In this document: in pieces, positions 26,986 through 35,761 of the stretch
Layout: every line of letters begins with the position of its first letter
Numbering within the stretch: position 1 is the first letter of the stretch
NCBI GenBank assembly: GCA_019638615.1
Contig: JAHBTL010000001.1
Span: 1 to 64,000, forward strand
Reading direction: 5' to 3'
DNA length: 64,000 bases
From: Chitinophagaceae bacterium
GTDB lineage: Bacteria > Bacteroidota > Bacteroidia > Chitinophagales > Chitinophagaceae
Notes under the pieces: generated by a model
What the model was told of the DNA's origin: nothing
Database searches by the model: none
Seen by the model: only the letters and a program-made list of their open reading frames with translations
Program-made: the position numbers and the translations under genes

Positions 26986-27870
26986 TTACTGCACCCCTTT
27001 TGTATTGGTTTGGATGGTGAATATTTTATCAATGGCGGTCATAAAAAGTATATCCCTTTTTTTGCCCGAAAAGCAGATATTGGCGACCCATTTTGCCGGC
27101 ACTTCAATGTGATCTATTTTCTTCCCGTCTTTATTATATACCGTCACCCCATTGCCGGCTAAATAAACGTTTCCATTCACATCAATGGTCATACCATCAC
27201 ATCCCTGCGGAGCAAACATTGTCTTATCGCCGGGTACGCCATCTTTGCCAATGGCATAGCGATAGATCCTGTTATCACCAATATCCGCTACATAAAGTGT
27301 ATTGCCATCCCCTGTGCCAATAATGCCATTCGGTTGCTTAAAATCTTCGTCTACGCGTGCGAGCGTTCCCCCGGGTGTAAGCATGTACAATCCCTTTACT
27401 TTCATATCGGGGTTTTGCCGCGTCCAGTAATCTCTCTGGTAATAAGGATCTGTAAAGTATATAATGCCCGATGAAGCTACCCACACATCGTTAGGACCAT
27501 TGAGGATGCTGTCTTTGTAATTGACCACTAATTTTTGTACCCCTTTGTCTTTATTGATCCGCCACAGTTCGCTGTGTTCGTCTGCGCACGCGATCAGATT
27601 CCCGTCATTGTCAAAAAACATACCGTTCGCCCTGCCGGCCGGCTCCATGTACACACTTAATTTTCCATCGGCATATTTCCATATCCGGTTATTGGGCTGA
27701 TCAGTAAAATATACTTCCCCTTTCTTGTTGGATACCGGGCCTTCCGTAAACGCAAAGCCCGACCCGACCTCCTGTAAGGATGCTCCTTTAGCAACAATTG
27801 ACTGGGAGCAGACTTCACAACAAAAACAACCGGCAAACAATAGCGGCAGAACAATATAGCTTAGTTTCAT
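26986..27870 (-). CDS. SMP-30/gluconolactonase-type propeller, exported
   Basis: The 294-residue protein has an N-terminal signal (MKLSYIVLPLLFAGCFCCEV; a lipobox-like LFAGC suggests possible lipidation at Cys15). The rest is a six-bladed SMP-30/LRE propeller: SGFAFTEGPV (the metal-ligand Glu), VSNKKGEVYFTDQPNNRIWK, NGPNDVWV (ligand Asn/Asp) and GCDGMTIDVNGNVY. Members hydrolyse sugar lactones using a divalent metal. In an organism with haem-linked sugar oxidation, the lactone products of such dehydrogenases would be a natural substrate, but that is inference. Confidence 0.88.
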   Translation of the reverse strand: MKLSYIVLPLLFAGCFCCEVCSQSIVAKGASLQEVGSGFAFTEGPVSNKKGEVYFTDQPNNRIWKYADGKLSVYMEPAGRANGMFFDNDGNLIACADEHSELWRINKDKGVQKLVVNYKDSILNGPNDVWVASSGIIYFTDPYYQRDYWTRQNPDMKVKGLYMLTPGGTLARVDEDFKQPNGIIGTGDGNTLYVADIGDNRIYRYAIGKDGVPGDKTMFAPQGCDGMTIDVNGNVYLAGNGVTVYNKDGKKIDHIEVPAKWVANICFSGKKRDILFMTAIDKIFTIQTNTKGVQ

Positions 27871-27894
27871 ATTGAATCATCCTTCTTGATGAAT

Positions 27895-27902
27895 TGAAGA
27901 TA
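27895..27902 (-). promoter_or_regulatory. Putative -7 box for the SMP-30 gene
   Basis: TATCTTCA on the minus strand, 24 bases upstream of the SMP-30 start, resembles TAnnTTTG with two mismatches. Confidence 0.3.
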
Positions 27903-28071
27903 CAAATGATTATCATGCCGGTGAAATTATCAACTCCCTTCCGGATCAATACAACACAAACTACCGGATTGTCAGTCGTTGCCTGTTCTGCGCTGTATGA
28001 ACCTGCAAGCGGTTAATTCCTATGAAAACTTATGACAGGCCCTGCGCCAAATGCCGGATATTTTTTTCTCT

Positions 28072-28079
28072 TATCTTTG
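28072..28079 (+). promoter_or_regulatory. Putative -7 box for the GHL10-like gene
   Basis: TATCTTTG is a perfect TAnnTTTG match 59 bases before the start of the gene at 28139. The -33 TTG is not obvious. Confidence 0.5.
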
Positions 28080-28138
28080 ACAGTACCTTAATGCAATAAC
28101 CGTTTCTTCTGTGACAGGCTGCTACAACTTATTACATC

Positions 28139-29221
28139 ATGAATAAAAGAACATTTTTAAAGTCTGCATTGATAGCCGGGGCAGCAGCCATTGCTACCCC
28201 TTTGGAAGCGGCCCGGCCCGGCGGGCCTCTCAAAAAAATAAAAAGAAAGAACTGGGTCTGGATCAATCCCAACCAAAAAGATACAGAGGAGGAACTTGAA
28301 AAATTATATGCCTCTTATCGTGAAGCAGGATTGCATGGAATATTTTTTGAGGCCGACAGCGAGAAGCACTACCGTATTGCCAAAAGCAAAAAGCTGGAAG
28401 CGCATCGCTGGATGTGGATCATGAACCGTGGCGAAAAAGAATTGCTGCAAACACATCCGGAATGGTATGCCAAAAACAGGAAGGGCGAATCGTGCGCTGA
28501 CAAGCCGCCGTACGTTGGGTATTACCGGTGGTTGTGCCCCTCCAGGCCGGAAGTAAGTGATTACCTCGAGACGCAGGTAAGAAATACTTTGGCTAAAGAT
28601 TATGTAGATGGCATTCATCTTGATTATATCCGTTACTGCGATGTGATATTGCCTTTTAACCTGTGGGATAAATATAAAATAGATCAAACCAGGGAATTGC
28701 CTGAATACGATTTCTGCTATTGCGAAGTATGCCGGGAAAAATTCAAAGCGCTCAAAGGCATTGACCTGCTGGAATTGCAGTATCCCGATCAGAACCTTTC
28801 GTGGAGAAAGTTCAGGTACGATAATATAACACGGGTGGTTAACCGCTTGTCAGACGTTGCCCACTCCATGAAAAAACCCATTACAGCCGCAGTATTTCCC
28901 ACACCCGAAATTGCCAAACGAAACGTTCGCCAGGACTGGGTGAACTGGAAGCTGGATGGTATCTGCCCTATGATCTACCATGGATTTTACAAAGAAGAGG
29001 TAAGCTGGATAGGAGACGCCGTGGCGGAAGGAGTGGCAGCTTTGCATGGAAGCTTTCCGTTATATGCCGGGCTGTTTCTGCCTGATTTTAAAAACGAGGA
29101 AGAAATAAGACAGGGCATCCGGTACGCGCTGCAGAATGGCGCCGCCGGTATATCTATCTTTGGCAGGCTGAACGATACAGTCCTGGCCATACTAAAGGAG
29201 GCAAATACGATAACCACATAG
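28139..29221 (+). CDS. GHL10-like family 10 glycosidase-type protein, exported
   Basis: The 360-residue protein begins MNKRTFLKSALIAGAAAIAT, a signal with a basic n-region of Tat type (single KR). The body is a TIM barrel: GLHGIFFEADSEKHYRIA, the hallmark DGIHLDYIRYCD (about 158-169) shared with GHL10/DUF187-type and other putative glycosidases, then DGICPMIYHGFYKE and a GAAGISIFGRL strand near the C-terminus. It carries a CYCEVC pair (about 193-198), which could bind a metal. Substrate unknown. It stands alone, divergent from the SMP-30 gene and convergent with the repeat lipoprotein gene. Confidence 0.75.
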   Translation: MNKRTFLKSALIAGAAAIATPLEAARPGGPLKKIKRKNWVWINPNQKDTEEELEKLYASYREAGLHGIFFEADSEKHYRIAKSKKLEAHRWMWIMNRGEKELLQTHPEWYAKNRKGESCADKPPYVGYYRWLCPSRPEVSDYLETQVRNTLAKDYVDGIHLDYIRYCDVILPFNLWDKYKIDQTRELPEYDFCYCEVCREKFKALKGIDLLELQYPDQNLSWRKFRYDNITRVVNRLSDVAHSMKKPITAAVFPTPEIAKRNVRQDWVNWKLDGICPMIYHGFYKEEVSWIGDAVAEGVAALHGSFPLYAGLFLPDFKNEEEIRQGIRYALQNGAAGISIFGRLNDTVLAILKEANTITT

Positions 29222-29314
29222 GAATATAGGTAACATAGTATATAGTTATTTTCAAAATCCGCCATCATTCAACAACTCTTTCTCTATCTTTCCTATGCTC
29301 CTATTCCTATGTGG
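29214..29314. repeat. Inverted repeat CCACATAGGAATA at convergent gene ends
   Basis: CCACATAGGAATA (29214-29226) is perfectly inverted as TATTCCTATGTGG (29302-29314) with a 75-base loop. The left arm overlaps the stop codon of the GHL10-like gene and the right arm ends 8 bases before the end of the convergent gene. Inner sequences contain further ATAGGAAT-like words. Confidence 0.6.
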
Positions 29315-29322
29315 CAAAAAAG

Positions 29323-30228
29323 CTACGGCGTTGGAGCGGCTGCCATGTCTTTAACCGGTACCGGCCAAATGCCTGGCGCAGGAAAGCTCACTCCCTTGTT
29401 CAATCCCCGTTCCATATTATCCTGCCCAAAATAATAAAGCGGCCAGCCTTTGTAGGTTAATTGTTTTTTTCCAAAAACATCAATAGACCCAAACAGTGTT
29501 TTATCTAAAGTAGAGGGCACCACTACCACATCGGTTTCATAAATCGGCCAAACACCGTTATTCCCAAAATCGGAAGCGGTAAAATTATTGTTATTGGCAC
29601 TGTCTTTAATAAAAGTGTACAAGGTAACACCCATGGCATTGGAGAAATACAGGGTTTTGCCATCTCCTTCGGTATAATCGCTCTTATAATTCTTGCCATC
29701 ATGCCCAACCAACTGTGCATTTACCAGCATAATGCTGTAATCGGGTTTGGCCACATACCAAACGTTATTAAATCCTTCACCCAGCGTTTGGCCCGGATTT
29801 TCGCGCACATTGGTACCTCCGCTAGCGGGTGCATAGTAATGCAGCGGCCAACTTTTGTATGTTGTTTGCGGTCCGCCCGGAGTAGTGATAGTGCCAAAAT
29901 CAGCAATATCCAGTCCGGTACCCAGCGCCGCCTGGTCAAGCTGTGCGCCGGCATAGTATGGCGGCCACAGGTTCAGACATCCTCCTGCACAATTGCTTTC
30001 ACCATTGTAATCGTTCGAAAAATAATAAAGCGTATGACCTAGTGTATCCACCAGGTATTCTCCCAGGATAGTACTGGCAGCCAGTTGTATAGTGGGCTTT
30101 TTTTCCGGTGGCACCGGATCCTCATTTTTATCGCATGAATGGAGCACGATCATCAACGCTGCTGAAAAAAACAGCATGCCGGCACTTTTTGTTATAAAAA
30201 GAGCGGTATTATCCTTGTTGTAAAACAT
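29323..30228 (-). CDS. COG4315-type repeat lipoprotein (Lipoprotein_15)
   Basis: Start chosen at 30228; a longer frame from 30351 adds 41 residues with no signal-like character. From 30228 a hydrophobic segment (FITKSAGMLFFSAALMIVLH) ends in SC, giving a lipidated Cys near residue 32. The mature part has secreted repeats of the COG4315/PF03640 type: GHTLYYFSNDYNGESNCAGG with LNLWPPYY, then GVTLYTFIKD and GVWPIYE, and the paired WPLHYYAP and WPLYYFGQD strands. The repeats are found in lipoproteins of unknown function, some linked to redox or electron transfer. No functional claim beyond the family. Confidence 0.8.
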   Translation of the reverse strand: MFYNKDNTALFITKSAGMLFFSAALMIVLHSCDKNEDPVPPEKKPTIQLAASTILGEYLVDTLGHTLYYFSNDYNGESNCAGGCLNLWPPYYAGAQLDQAALGTGLDIADFGTITTPGGPQTTYKSWPLHYYAPASGGTNVRENPGQTLGEGFNNVWYVAKPDYSIMLVNAQLVGHDGKNYKSDYTEGDGKTLYFSNAMGVTLYTFIKDSANNNNFTASDFGNNGVWPIYETDVVVVPSTLDKTLFGSIDVFGKKQLTYKGWPLYYFGQDNMERGLNKGVSFPAPGIWPVPVKDMAAAPTP

Positions 30229-30390
30229 AATAACCAAATTTTTAAAGTGAAATATCTGTAGATCGATCCACAAAGGATAGCGCTGAATTGATATATTCTT
30301 CGTAATAAGAGGCTTTAAGGTTGCTTTTAAAAAATCTTTTTCCCGGAACATGGTTTAACATCTATTGTTAAGGCTGTTTCACCGTTCTGC

Positions 30391-30398
30391 TATATTTT
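30391..30398 (+). promoter_or_regulatory. Putative -7 box very close to the TonB-like gene start
   Basis: TATATTTT (one mismatch to TAnnTTTG) lies six bases before the ATG at 30405, with a TTG 23 bases upstream of it. If used, the transcript would have almost no leader. Confidence 0.35.
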
Positions 30399-30404
30399 TA
30401 TACA

Positions 30405-31271
30405 ATGAAACTCATATTTACCACTGTTTTTACATTTATTGCTTTGATTTTGAACGCTCAGGATACAAGCTCCTGTTACTTTGACGGGCAGCTTGCTTCA
30501 ACAGAAAAGCGAAACGCTGTGTATACCGGCAAAATGGTTGAAGCGGGCAGCGGATGGCAGGCATTTGCATATTATTCCGATGGCAACCCCCTTATGAATG
30601 CCTTTTATAAGGACAAAAAACTGAAAGTACGCCAGGGAAGCTATACTGTTTTTTACCCCAATGGTAAGCCTAAGCTGATAGCCAGCTTCGATAACAATGT
30701 GGTGGATGGCAATTATACCAGTTGGCACGAGAACGGGTTGATGGAAGATTCGGGGTTGATAAAAGAGAATATTAAAACCGGCTTGTGGAAGAAATGGTAT
30801 GATACAGGCATACCGGAATGTGAAGGCATGTATACGGAGGGTGTGCCGGATGGTACCTGGAAGTGGTACCACCCTAATGGTAAACCTGCCACTGTTGAAG
30901 TATACAGCAATGAAAAGCTAAAAGATCTTAGCTGTTTTGATACACTTGGCAACCCGGCAGGATTTAACTGCAGGATTGATAAAAAGCCCTGTCCGGTAAA
31001 CGCTTATAGTTTCGAATCGTATGTTATTGAAAACCTGATCTACCCCCAGACCGCGCTTAAGCGGGGCATTGAGGGGAATGTGACTTTTGAATTTTTCATA
31101 ACAAAGGAAGGAAAGCTTACACGGATCAATTTCACCAACGAAAGTCACCCCATGCTCCGGGAGGAAATTGTAAAGTTCTTAAAAGCCATTCCTGCGTGGG
31201 AGCCAGCTATATCACACAATCGCGCCGTAGATTGTTTGTACACCTACGAGGTACCGTTTTATCTTCCGTAA
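30405..31271 (+). CDS. TonB-like protein with YwqK/MORN-type repeats
   Basis: The 288-residue protein has a signal peptide (1-18, LILNAQ). The middle (about 55-165) contains MORN/YwqK-type repeats with the pattern Y.NGKP...G.W..W..NG, such as FYPNGKPKLIASF, WHENGLMEDSG, WKKWYDTGIPECEG and WKWYHPNGKP. The C-terminus (about 205-285) is a TonB C-terminal domain: YPQTALKRGIEGNVTFEFFI and the closing YTYEVPF. Databases often label the repeat part as a YwqK antitoxin, which is misleading here. The N-terminal cytoplasmic/transmembrane anchor of a true TonB is missing, so it is likely a periplasmic protein that uses the domain for binding. Confidence 0.85.
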   Translation: MKLIFTTVFTFIALILNAQDTSSCYFDGQLASTEKRNAVYTGKMVEAGSGWQAFAYYSDGNPLMNAFYKDKKLKVRQGSYTVFYPNGKPKLIASFDNNVVDGNYTSWHENGLMEDSGLIKENIKTGLWKKWYDTGIPECEGMYTEGVPDGTWKWYHPNGKPATVEVYSNEKLKDLSCFDTLGNPAGFNCRIDKKPCPVNAYSFESYVIENLIYPQTALKRGIEGNVTFEFFITKEGKLTRINFTNESHPMLREEIVKFLKAIPAWEPAISHNRAVDCLYTYEVPFYLP

Positions 31272-31296
31272 CACTTAATTCCGGCAATTTATCCAA

Positions 31297-33276
31297 CTAT
31301 TTTTTCTTCAGCCGCACCACATAGCCGCCACCCGGCATCATTTTTATTTTGAGGGTATCCTTTCCCGTTAGTACAACATTGTATAAATTATAATCAGATG
31401 GATAGCGGTCCGCATTGATGCCGTCTTCACATATAGTAGCTGTATAAGCGCCTTCTTCCAGAAAATCAAGAGGAAATTCAAAAGCCCTCTCCGTATCATC
31501 CGTCATAGCGCCTATATACCAATCCTCTTCTTTTTTGCGGGCAGTAATAATGTAATCACCGAGGCGGGCATCCAGCACAATGGTCGTATCCCAAACCGTG
31601 GGGATACTGCCCAGCAACTGCATGAATGCAGGCTCCATTAATCCCTGCGAAGGATTACCGGAAAAAAACTGGATGGGGCTTTCATACACAACGTACATGG
31701 CTAGCTGCTGACAACGCGTGCCTATCGTCATTACCTTTAGCGCTCCGGGGGTATGACTGAAGGATTGCTGAGTAGCATTATCCAGTATGCCGGGTTCATA
31801 ATCCATGGGGCCTGCTGTCATCCGTATAAAAGGCAACAACAGGTTATGTTCCGGCGAAGCCTTCCTGCTCCACATGTTGTACTCTGATCCCAGTACTGCT
31901 TCCCGTGTAACAGCATGTGGAAAAGTGCGGTTGAACCCGGCAGGCTTGAATGCTCCGTGAAACATCAACATGATCTTATGCCGGGCGCAGGCTTCCGCTA
32001 TCCTGTAAAAAAGCTGAACCGCCTTTTGATCGTCACGGTCTATAAAATCGGTCATAATAAAAGTTACCCCCCATTTGTTGAATTGTTCCAGCACGGATTC
32101 CAGTTGCCGGTCGAGCGTCATTGCCAGCGTCCACATGCTGAGCGCAATACCTTTGCTTTTTGCGTAAGCCGCTATTTCCCCCATATTGATATCGGGGTTG
32201 ATCTTAAAAAGATCGTTGTTGTTGCTCCAGCCTGCATCCATCATAATGCGCTCAAATCCAAACTGCCGGGCAAAATCAATGTAGTATTTATAAGTATCGG
32301 TATTGATGCCGCTTTTAAATGGAACATTGAAAATATTTTCGGTAATGATCCATTCATCTGTGGCTTTTCCGGGGCGTATCCAGGAGACGTCTTTTACCCG
32401 CGACGGAGACGCCAGCCGGTATACCAGGTCATTAGCAGGTAGATCTTTATCATGAGGAGCGATCATTACTACCCGCCAGGGAAACTGCCTTGTACCCGCT
32501 GTCCTGGCAAGATAGCCGGCTCTCTTTGAAACATATAGCTGCGAATACTCGCCCTTGGCGGTATCTTCCACAGCAGGGTAAGGAGCAAACTTTCCCCGCA
32601 GCGATACACTGCTGGTTCCTGTAATGAACATACCCGGATAATCCTCGATATCAGCGTCGGTTATTGCTATTTTGGGTAATTGTGAAGGGGCAACCAGAAC
32701 AGGGGTGAACGCCAGTTGATCGCCTGTAATACTATCAAGCGGTTTTACCTGGTAAGGTTCTTCAAAGCTGGTATGAAAAATATCCTGGTGCTCTCTTTTT
32801 ACCACTTCCGGAAAATACAGCAGGTGATTGTCCGCAAAATTAAATTGCACGATTTCATTCTTTACAATAATGGAATCTTTAAAAGCAGTGAGGATACGAT
32901 AAGCCACCCCATCATTGTACACCCGAAAAATCACAGCAAATGCATTAGAAAATTTCAGTGTCAGTTCGTTGAACTGGTCCGGTATGTTTTTCCTCTTTTC
33001 CGGAACAGGAGATACGATCACATCTTTTACCTGGCGGGTTTGTATCCGGGGACGATTGAGTTTGGAGGAAAGCCCGGCTTCGTTTAACAGCTCCATGTCG
33101 ATAACAGACGGCGCCAGCAATAACCGATCTTTGTAATGAACGGAGTAGGTCAGTGATGTGTCAAAACGGACAACAACATGTATATCTCCACCCGGTGACC
33201 ATATTTTCTTAACAGGCTGAGCGTGTATGTGCATAAAAGCAATACATACCGACAGCAATGCAATCGTGTATTTCAT
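31297..33276 (-). CDS. Glycoside hydrolase family 97
   Basis: The 659-residue secreted protein (signal 1-19, HIHAQ) has the three GH97 parts: an N-terminal beta-sandwich (about 22-290), a catalytic TIM barrel (about 300-560) and a C-terminal beta domain. The barrel shows MMDAGWSNN, ALSMWTL, FIMTDFIDRDDQ and the conserved FHGAFKPAGFNRTFPHAVTR run (split here at 20). An Asp in the TDF strand is placed like the nucleophile of retaining GH97 alpha-galactosidases, so a retaining mechanism is my tentative reading. It is the last gene of the five-gene minus-strand operon, 54 bases after the cytochrome gene. Substrates of GH97 are alpha-glucosides or alpha-galactosides. Confidence 0.92.
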   Translation of the reverse strand: MKYTIALLSVCIAFMHIHAQPVKKIWSPGGDIHVVVRFDTSLTYSVHYKDRLLLAPSVIDMELLNEAGLSSKLNRPRIQTRQVKDVIVSPVPEKRKNIPDQFNELTLKFSNAFAVIFRVYNDGVAYRILTAFKDSIIVKNEIVQFNFADNHLLYFPEVVKREHQDIFHTSFEEPYQVKPLDSITGDQLAFTPVLVAPSQLPKIAITDADIEDYPGMFITGTSSVSLRGKFAPYPAVEDTAKGEYSQLYVSKRAGYLARTAGTRQFPWRVVMIAPHDKDLPANDLVYRLASPSRVKDVSWIRPGKATDEWIITENIFNVPFKSGINTDTYKYYIDFARQFGFERIMMDAGWSNNNDLFKINPDINMGEIAAYAKSKGIALSMWTLAMTLDRQLESVLEQFNKWGVTFIMTDFIDRDDQKAVQLFYRIAEACARHKIMLMFHGAFKPAGFNRTFPHAVTREAVLGSEYNMWSRKASPEHNLLLPFIRMTAGPMDYEPGILDNATQQSFSHTPGALKVMTIGTRCQQLAMYVVYESPIQFFSGNPSQGLMEPAFMQLLGSIPTVWDTTIVLDARLGDYIITARKKEEDWYIGAMTDDTERAFEFPLDFLEEGAYTATICEDGINADRYPSDYNLYNVVLTGKDTLKIKMMPGGGYVVRLKKK

Positions 33277-33330
33277 GATAAAAGGGTTAGAGGCAAAGAT
33301 AAAAGCGAAAGAACTGTTTGTCTTTTTCTT

Positions 33331-34746
33331 TTACTTCTTTTTTACTTCAGAGGTATCACCTTCCAGCACGGGTAATGTGTAACCACCTGTATCCAGCATG
33401 GCTTTGGGAAATGCGGCGCGTAAAGCCTGCAAATCGGCAGGTAAAACCTTTGACTGGTACAAATAAATGGAGTGCAGATCGGGCAGTCCTTTCAGGGATA
33501 CCAGCCCGCTGATCGTAATGGAAGTGCCGACAATATTAAGGTATTGCAGTTTGGATAATGATTGTAACGATGATAATCCCTTATCAGTAATAGCAGTGTG
33601 TTCAAGGCCTAACCTGGTCAACTTTGTAAGTTTGCCGATAACAGCAAATGCACTATCGGATATAGAAGTGCCTCCCGCCTTTAACCATACCAGTTGGGCT
33701 GCCAACGGTTCCAGCAGTTTTATCTCTTTATCAGTAACAACCGGCGACGAAATAAAGTTCACAGACAAATAATTACTGCCGGTTGCCACAGGTATAACGG
33801 TAGCGCCAACGGCTTTTAGTTTATTAACAGCTTCCTGGGGAGCTGCCGCTACAGGTTCTTCCGGCACATCCGGCTTGGAAGGAACAGCGATATGATTACT
33901 TTGCAACGCTTCCAGCAAAAGCTTTATCTTACTATCCTGCGGCAACGCCTTCACCTGCTGATCGAAGCTGGCCCCGGCATTGATCCACCAATGCAGTAAG
34001 GTGATCTCAGCCTCCGTAAGCTGTGGTTTGCCTTTGGGTGGCATATGCTTTTTTTCCAGCGGATCGAGTATTACCCGTTTGTAAATTTCACTTTCATCGC
34101 CTTTACCCGCTACCAATGTCTTTCCCTCTTCTCCACCTTTCAGTATAAACTCTTTTGTGTCAAGCCGCAGTTTTCCTTTTTGTTTAGATGTGCCGTGACA
34201 ACTGTAACATTTGTTCTGCAACATGGGCTGAATAATATCGTTATAAGCAACCGCCGCCTGCACATCGGGTATTATTTTTTTTACGTCTTTGGAATCATCT
34301 CCCGAAGCGGAGAATCCCTGCGACAGGTAGCCTTCGCCGTGAGTAAGCGTACCACCCAGGTGCCCGGTAATAGTGATCAGCAAAAACAACAGCAGGGAAA
34401 TGATATACGGCACTATTGCCGGTGTTTTCAAAGAAACCTTTCCTGTATACAACAGGTAATATACAATTGAAATGACAGCTACCGCTATGCCCAGCCATTT
34501 ATGCCTGTCCAGCACATCTATATCATATTCGCCGCTGCCGGCCAAAAACAAGCCGCTGATGCATGAAAATACAGCGCTCAGCGCGCCCATTAATAACGTA
34601 ATGCCAATAGCGGGGTGAAGCTGACGAAATTGTTCTCTCCTGCTGAGCCAGTGCATCAGCACTCCCAATAATAAAATGCCTATGGGAAGATGAACCAACA
34701 CCGGGTGAAACCTGCCTAAAAATTCTGTAACGCTGAGTAGTGCCAT
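33331..34746 (-). CDS. Membrane cytochrome c protein with DUF2231-like segments and leucine-rich repeats
   Basis: The 471-residue protein begins with a DUF2231-like bundle of about four membrane segments (FHPVLVHLPIGILLLGVLMH, residues 13-32, and further helices to about 130). Next comes a planctomycete-type cytochrome c domain with CYSCH (Cys180-His184) and MPPKGKPQLTEAEITLLHWW (about 240-260). The C-terminus (about 340-445) has leucine-rich repeat-like strands: LTKLTRLGLEHTAITDKGL, LSKLQYLNIVGTSI. The fusion of a haem domain to repeats suggests an electron-transfer protein held at the inner membrane with a protein-binding module. It is 24 bases after the isomerase gene and belongs to the same operon. 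Confidence 0.85.
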   Translation of the reverse strand: MALLSVTEFLGRFHPVLVHLPIGILLLGVLMHWLSRREQFRQLHPAIGITLLMGALSAVFSCISGLFLAGSGEYDIDVLDRHKWLGIAVAVISIVYYLLYTGKVSLKTPAIVPYIISLLLFLLITITGHLGGTLTHGEGYLSQGFSASGDDSKDVKKIIPDVQAAVAYNDIIQPMLQNKCYSCHGTSKQKGKLRLDTKEFILKGGEEGKTLVAGKGDESEIYKRVILDPLEKKHMPPKGKPQLTEAEITLLHWWINAGASFDQQVKALPQDSKIKLLLEALQSNHIAVPSKPDVPEEPVAAAPQEAVNKLKAVGATVIPVATGSNYLSVNFISSPVVTDKEIKLLEPLAAQLVWLKAGGTSISDSAFAVIGKLTKLTRLGLEHTAITDKGLSSLQSLSKLQYLNIVGTSITISGLVSLKGLPDLHSIYLYQSKVLPADLQALRAAFPKAMLDTGGYTLPVLEGDTSEVKKK

Positions 34747-34770
34747 ATAAGCAATATGCTGATTTATTTT

Positions 34771-35706
34771 TTATTTACCGGAATATCTTTTTTTCAGCAA
34801 TTGCATCATGCTTACATTAATAGCCCATTGATCAGCTAATGGCTGTCTTGTATAAGGCAGGGTAGGCATATAGTCGGGAGGACCGAATTCTGCCAGGAAG
34901 GTCATGCGTTTAGCGCCCTGCTTTATTTTTAACTCAACCACTTTATCCCACCAGCTTATATGTTTGTTCAGGGCGTTTTCCCATTCCGGCGCCCTGGGAT
35001 CGCTCACCTGCGGACCTTCGGGATGTCCTACCCTCGCATGTATATGATCTACTCTCTGCAAAGCCAGGTCCACGGTTGATTCCTGTCCTTCAAGAAAGGA
35101 TTCATGAACATTGCACCAATGTGATATATCGAGCGTGATACGCAAGCCGGGTATTCCTTCTATAAACTTACGCGCTGCCGGGGCGGAATACAATATGCGT
35201 GAACGATGTGTTTCATGGCTGATGGGAATCCCGCTTTTTTGTGCATTCTCCATCGTGCATTCAATGAATTTTTTATTCTCTTCAAACGAAAAATAATCCC
35301 TTCCCGAATGGCAGTTGATGTACAATGGCTTTTGCGGGCTTTGCGTAGAAGCTGCTTCGATCATGCCCCTGAACTGTTCAAGGTTCCTTGTGAAAGTATA
35401 ATCGTGGGCACCGCATAAAAAGCCCACTTCAAGACTATGTTTTTTCAGGTTGTCAAAGAGACGTTGCTTTTTTTGTGGATCCGATTGCCACCACAATTCA
35501 ATACCATCATAACCGTCCTTTTTAGCCCTGGCGCAATAATCGTCAAATGTACCCTGAAATCCCCAATCGGTAGCCATTACGGTTACACGGAAATCCGGGG
35601 GAATGCTGAATGCAGGTTTATCCATATTTTCCTGTTGGAAAGGTGCAATGAGCGCGCCGCTGAAGGCGGCGCCGGTTGAAATAAATTTTCTTCTGCTGAT
35701 AGGCAT
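34771..35706 (-). CDS. Sugar phosphate isomerase/epimerase-type TIM barrel, exported
   Basis: The 311-residue protein has a Tat-like signal (SRRKFISTGAAFSGALIAP, Arg5-Arg6) and an AP-endonuclease-2/xylose-isomerase-like TIM barrel. Metal-site type residues are visible in YDGIELWWQSD, FLCGAHDYT, INCHSGRDYFS, ISHETHRSR and ITLDISHWC. Members act on sugars, often 3-keto sugars, as epimerases or isomerases. It follows the DUF1501 gene by 55 bases (with short TAAGTGG tandem words in the gap) and is followed by the membrane cytochrome gene. I infer a step after sugar oxidation by the haem proteins of this operon. Confidence 0.83.
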   Translation of the reverse strand: MPISRRKFISTGAAFSGALIAPFQQENMDKPAFSIPPDFRVTVMATDWGFQGTFDDYCARAKKDGYDGIELWWQSDPQKKQRLFDNLKKHSLEVGFLCGAHDYTFTRNLEQFRGMIEAASTQSPQKPLYINCHSGRDYFSFEENKKFIECTMENAQKSGIPISHETHRSRILYSAPAARKFIEGIPGLRITLDISHWCNVHESFLEGQESTVDLALQRVDHIHARVGHPEGPQVSDPRAPEWENALNKHISWWDKVVELKIKQGAKRMTFLAEFGPPDYMPTLPYTRQPLADQWAINVSMMQLLKKRYSGK

Positions 35707-35726
35707 AGGGAGGCGGCGATTAGTAG

Positions 35727-35747
35727 TAAGTGATAAGTGGTAAGTAA
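35727..35747. repeat. TAAGTGA/TAAGTGG tandem words
   Basis: Three seven-base units (TAAGTGA, TAAGTGG, TAAGTAA) lie in tandem in the 55-base spacer between the DUF1501 and isomerase genes. They are a small member of the degenerate word repeats seen in other spacers. Confidence 0.5.
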
Positions 35748-35761
35748 TTTAGTTTAATACG

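Noticed and set aside
30405-31271. Antitoxin of a toxin-antitoxin pair (YwqK label)
   Set aside because: The YwqK/MORN repeats alone do not make an antitoxin; the protein has a signal peptide and a TonB C-terminal domain and no toxin partner.
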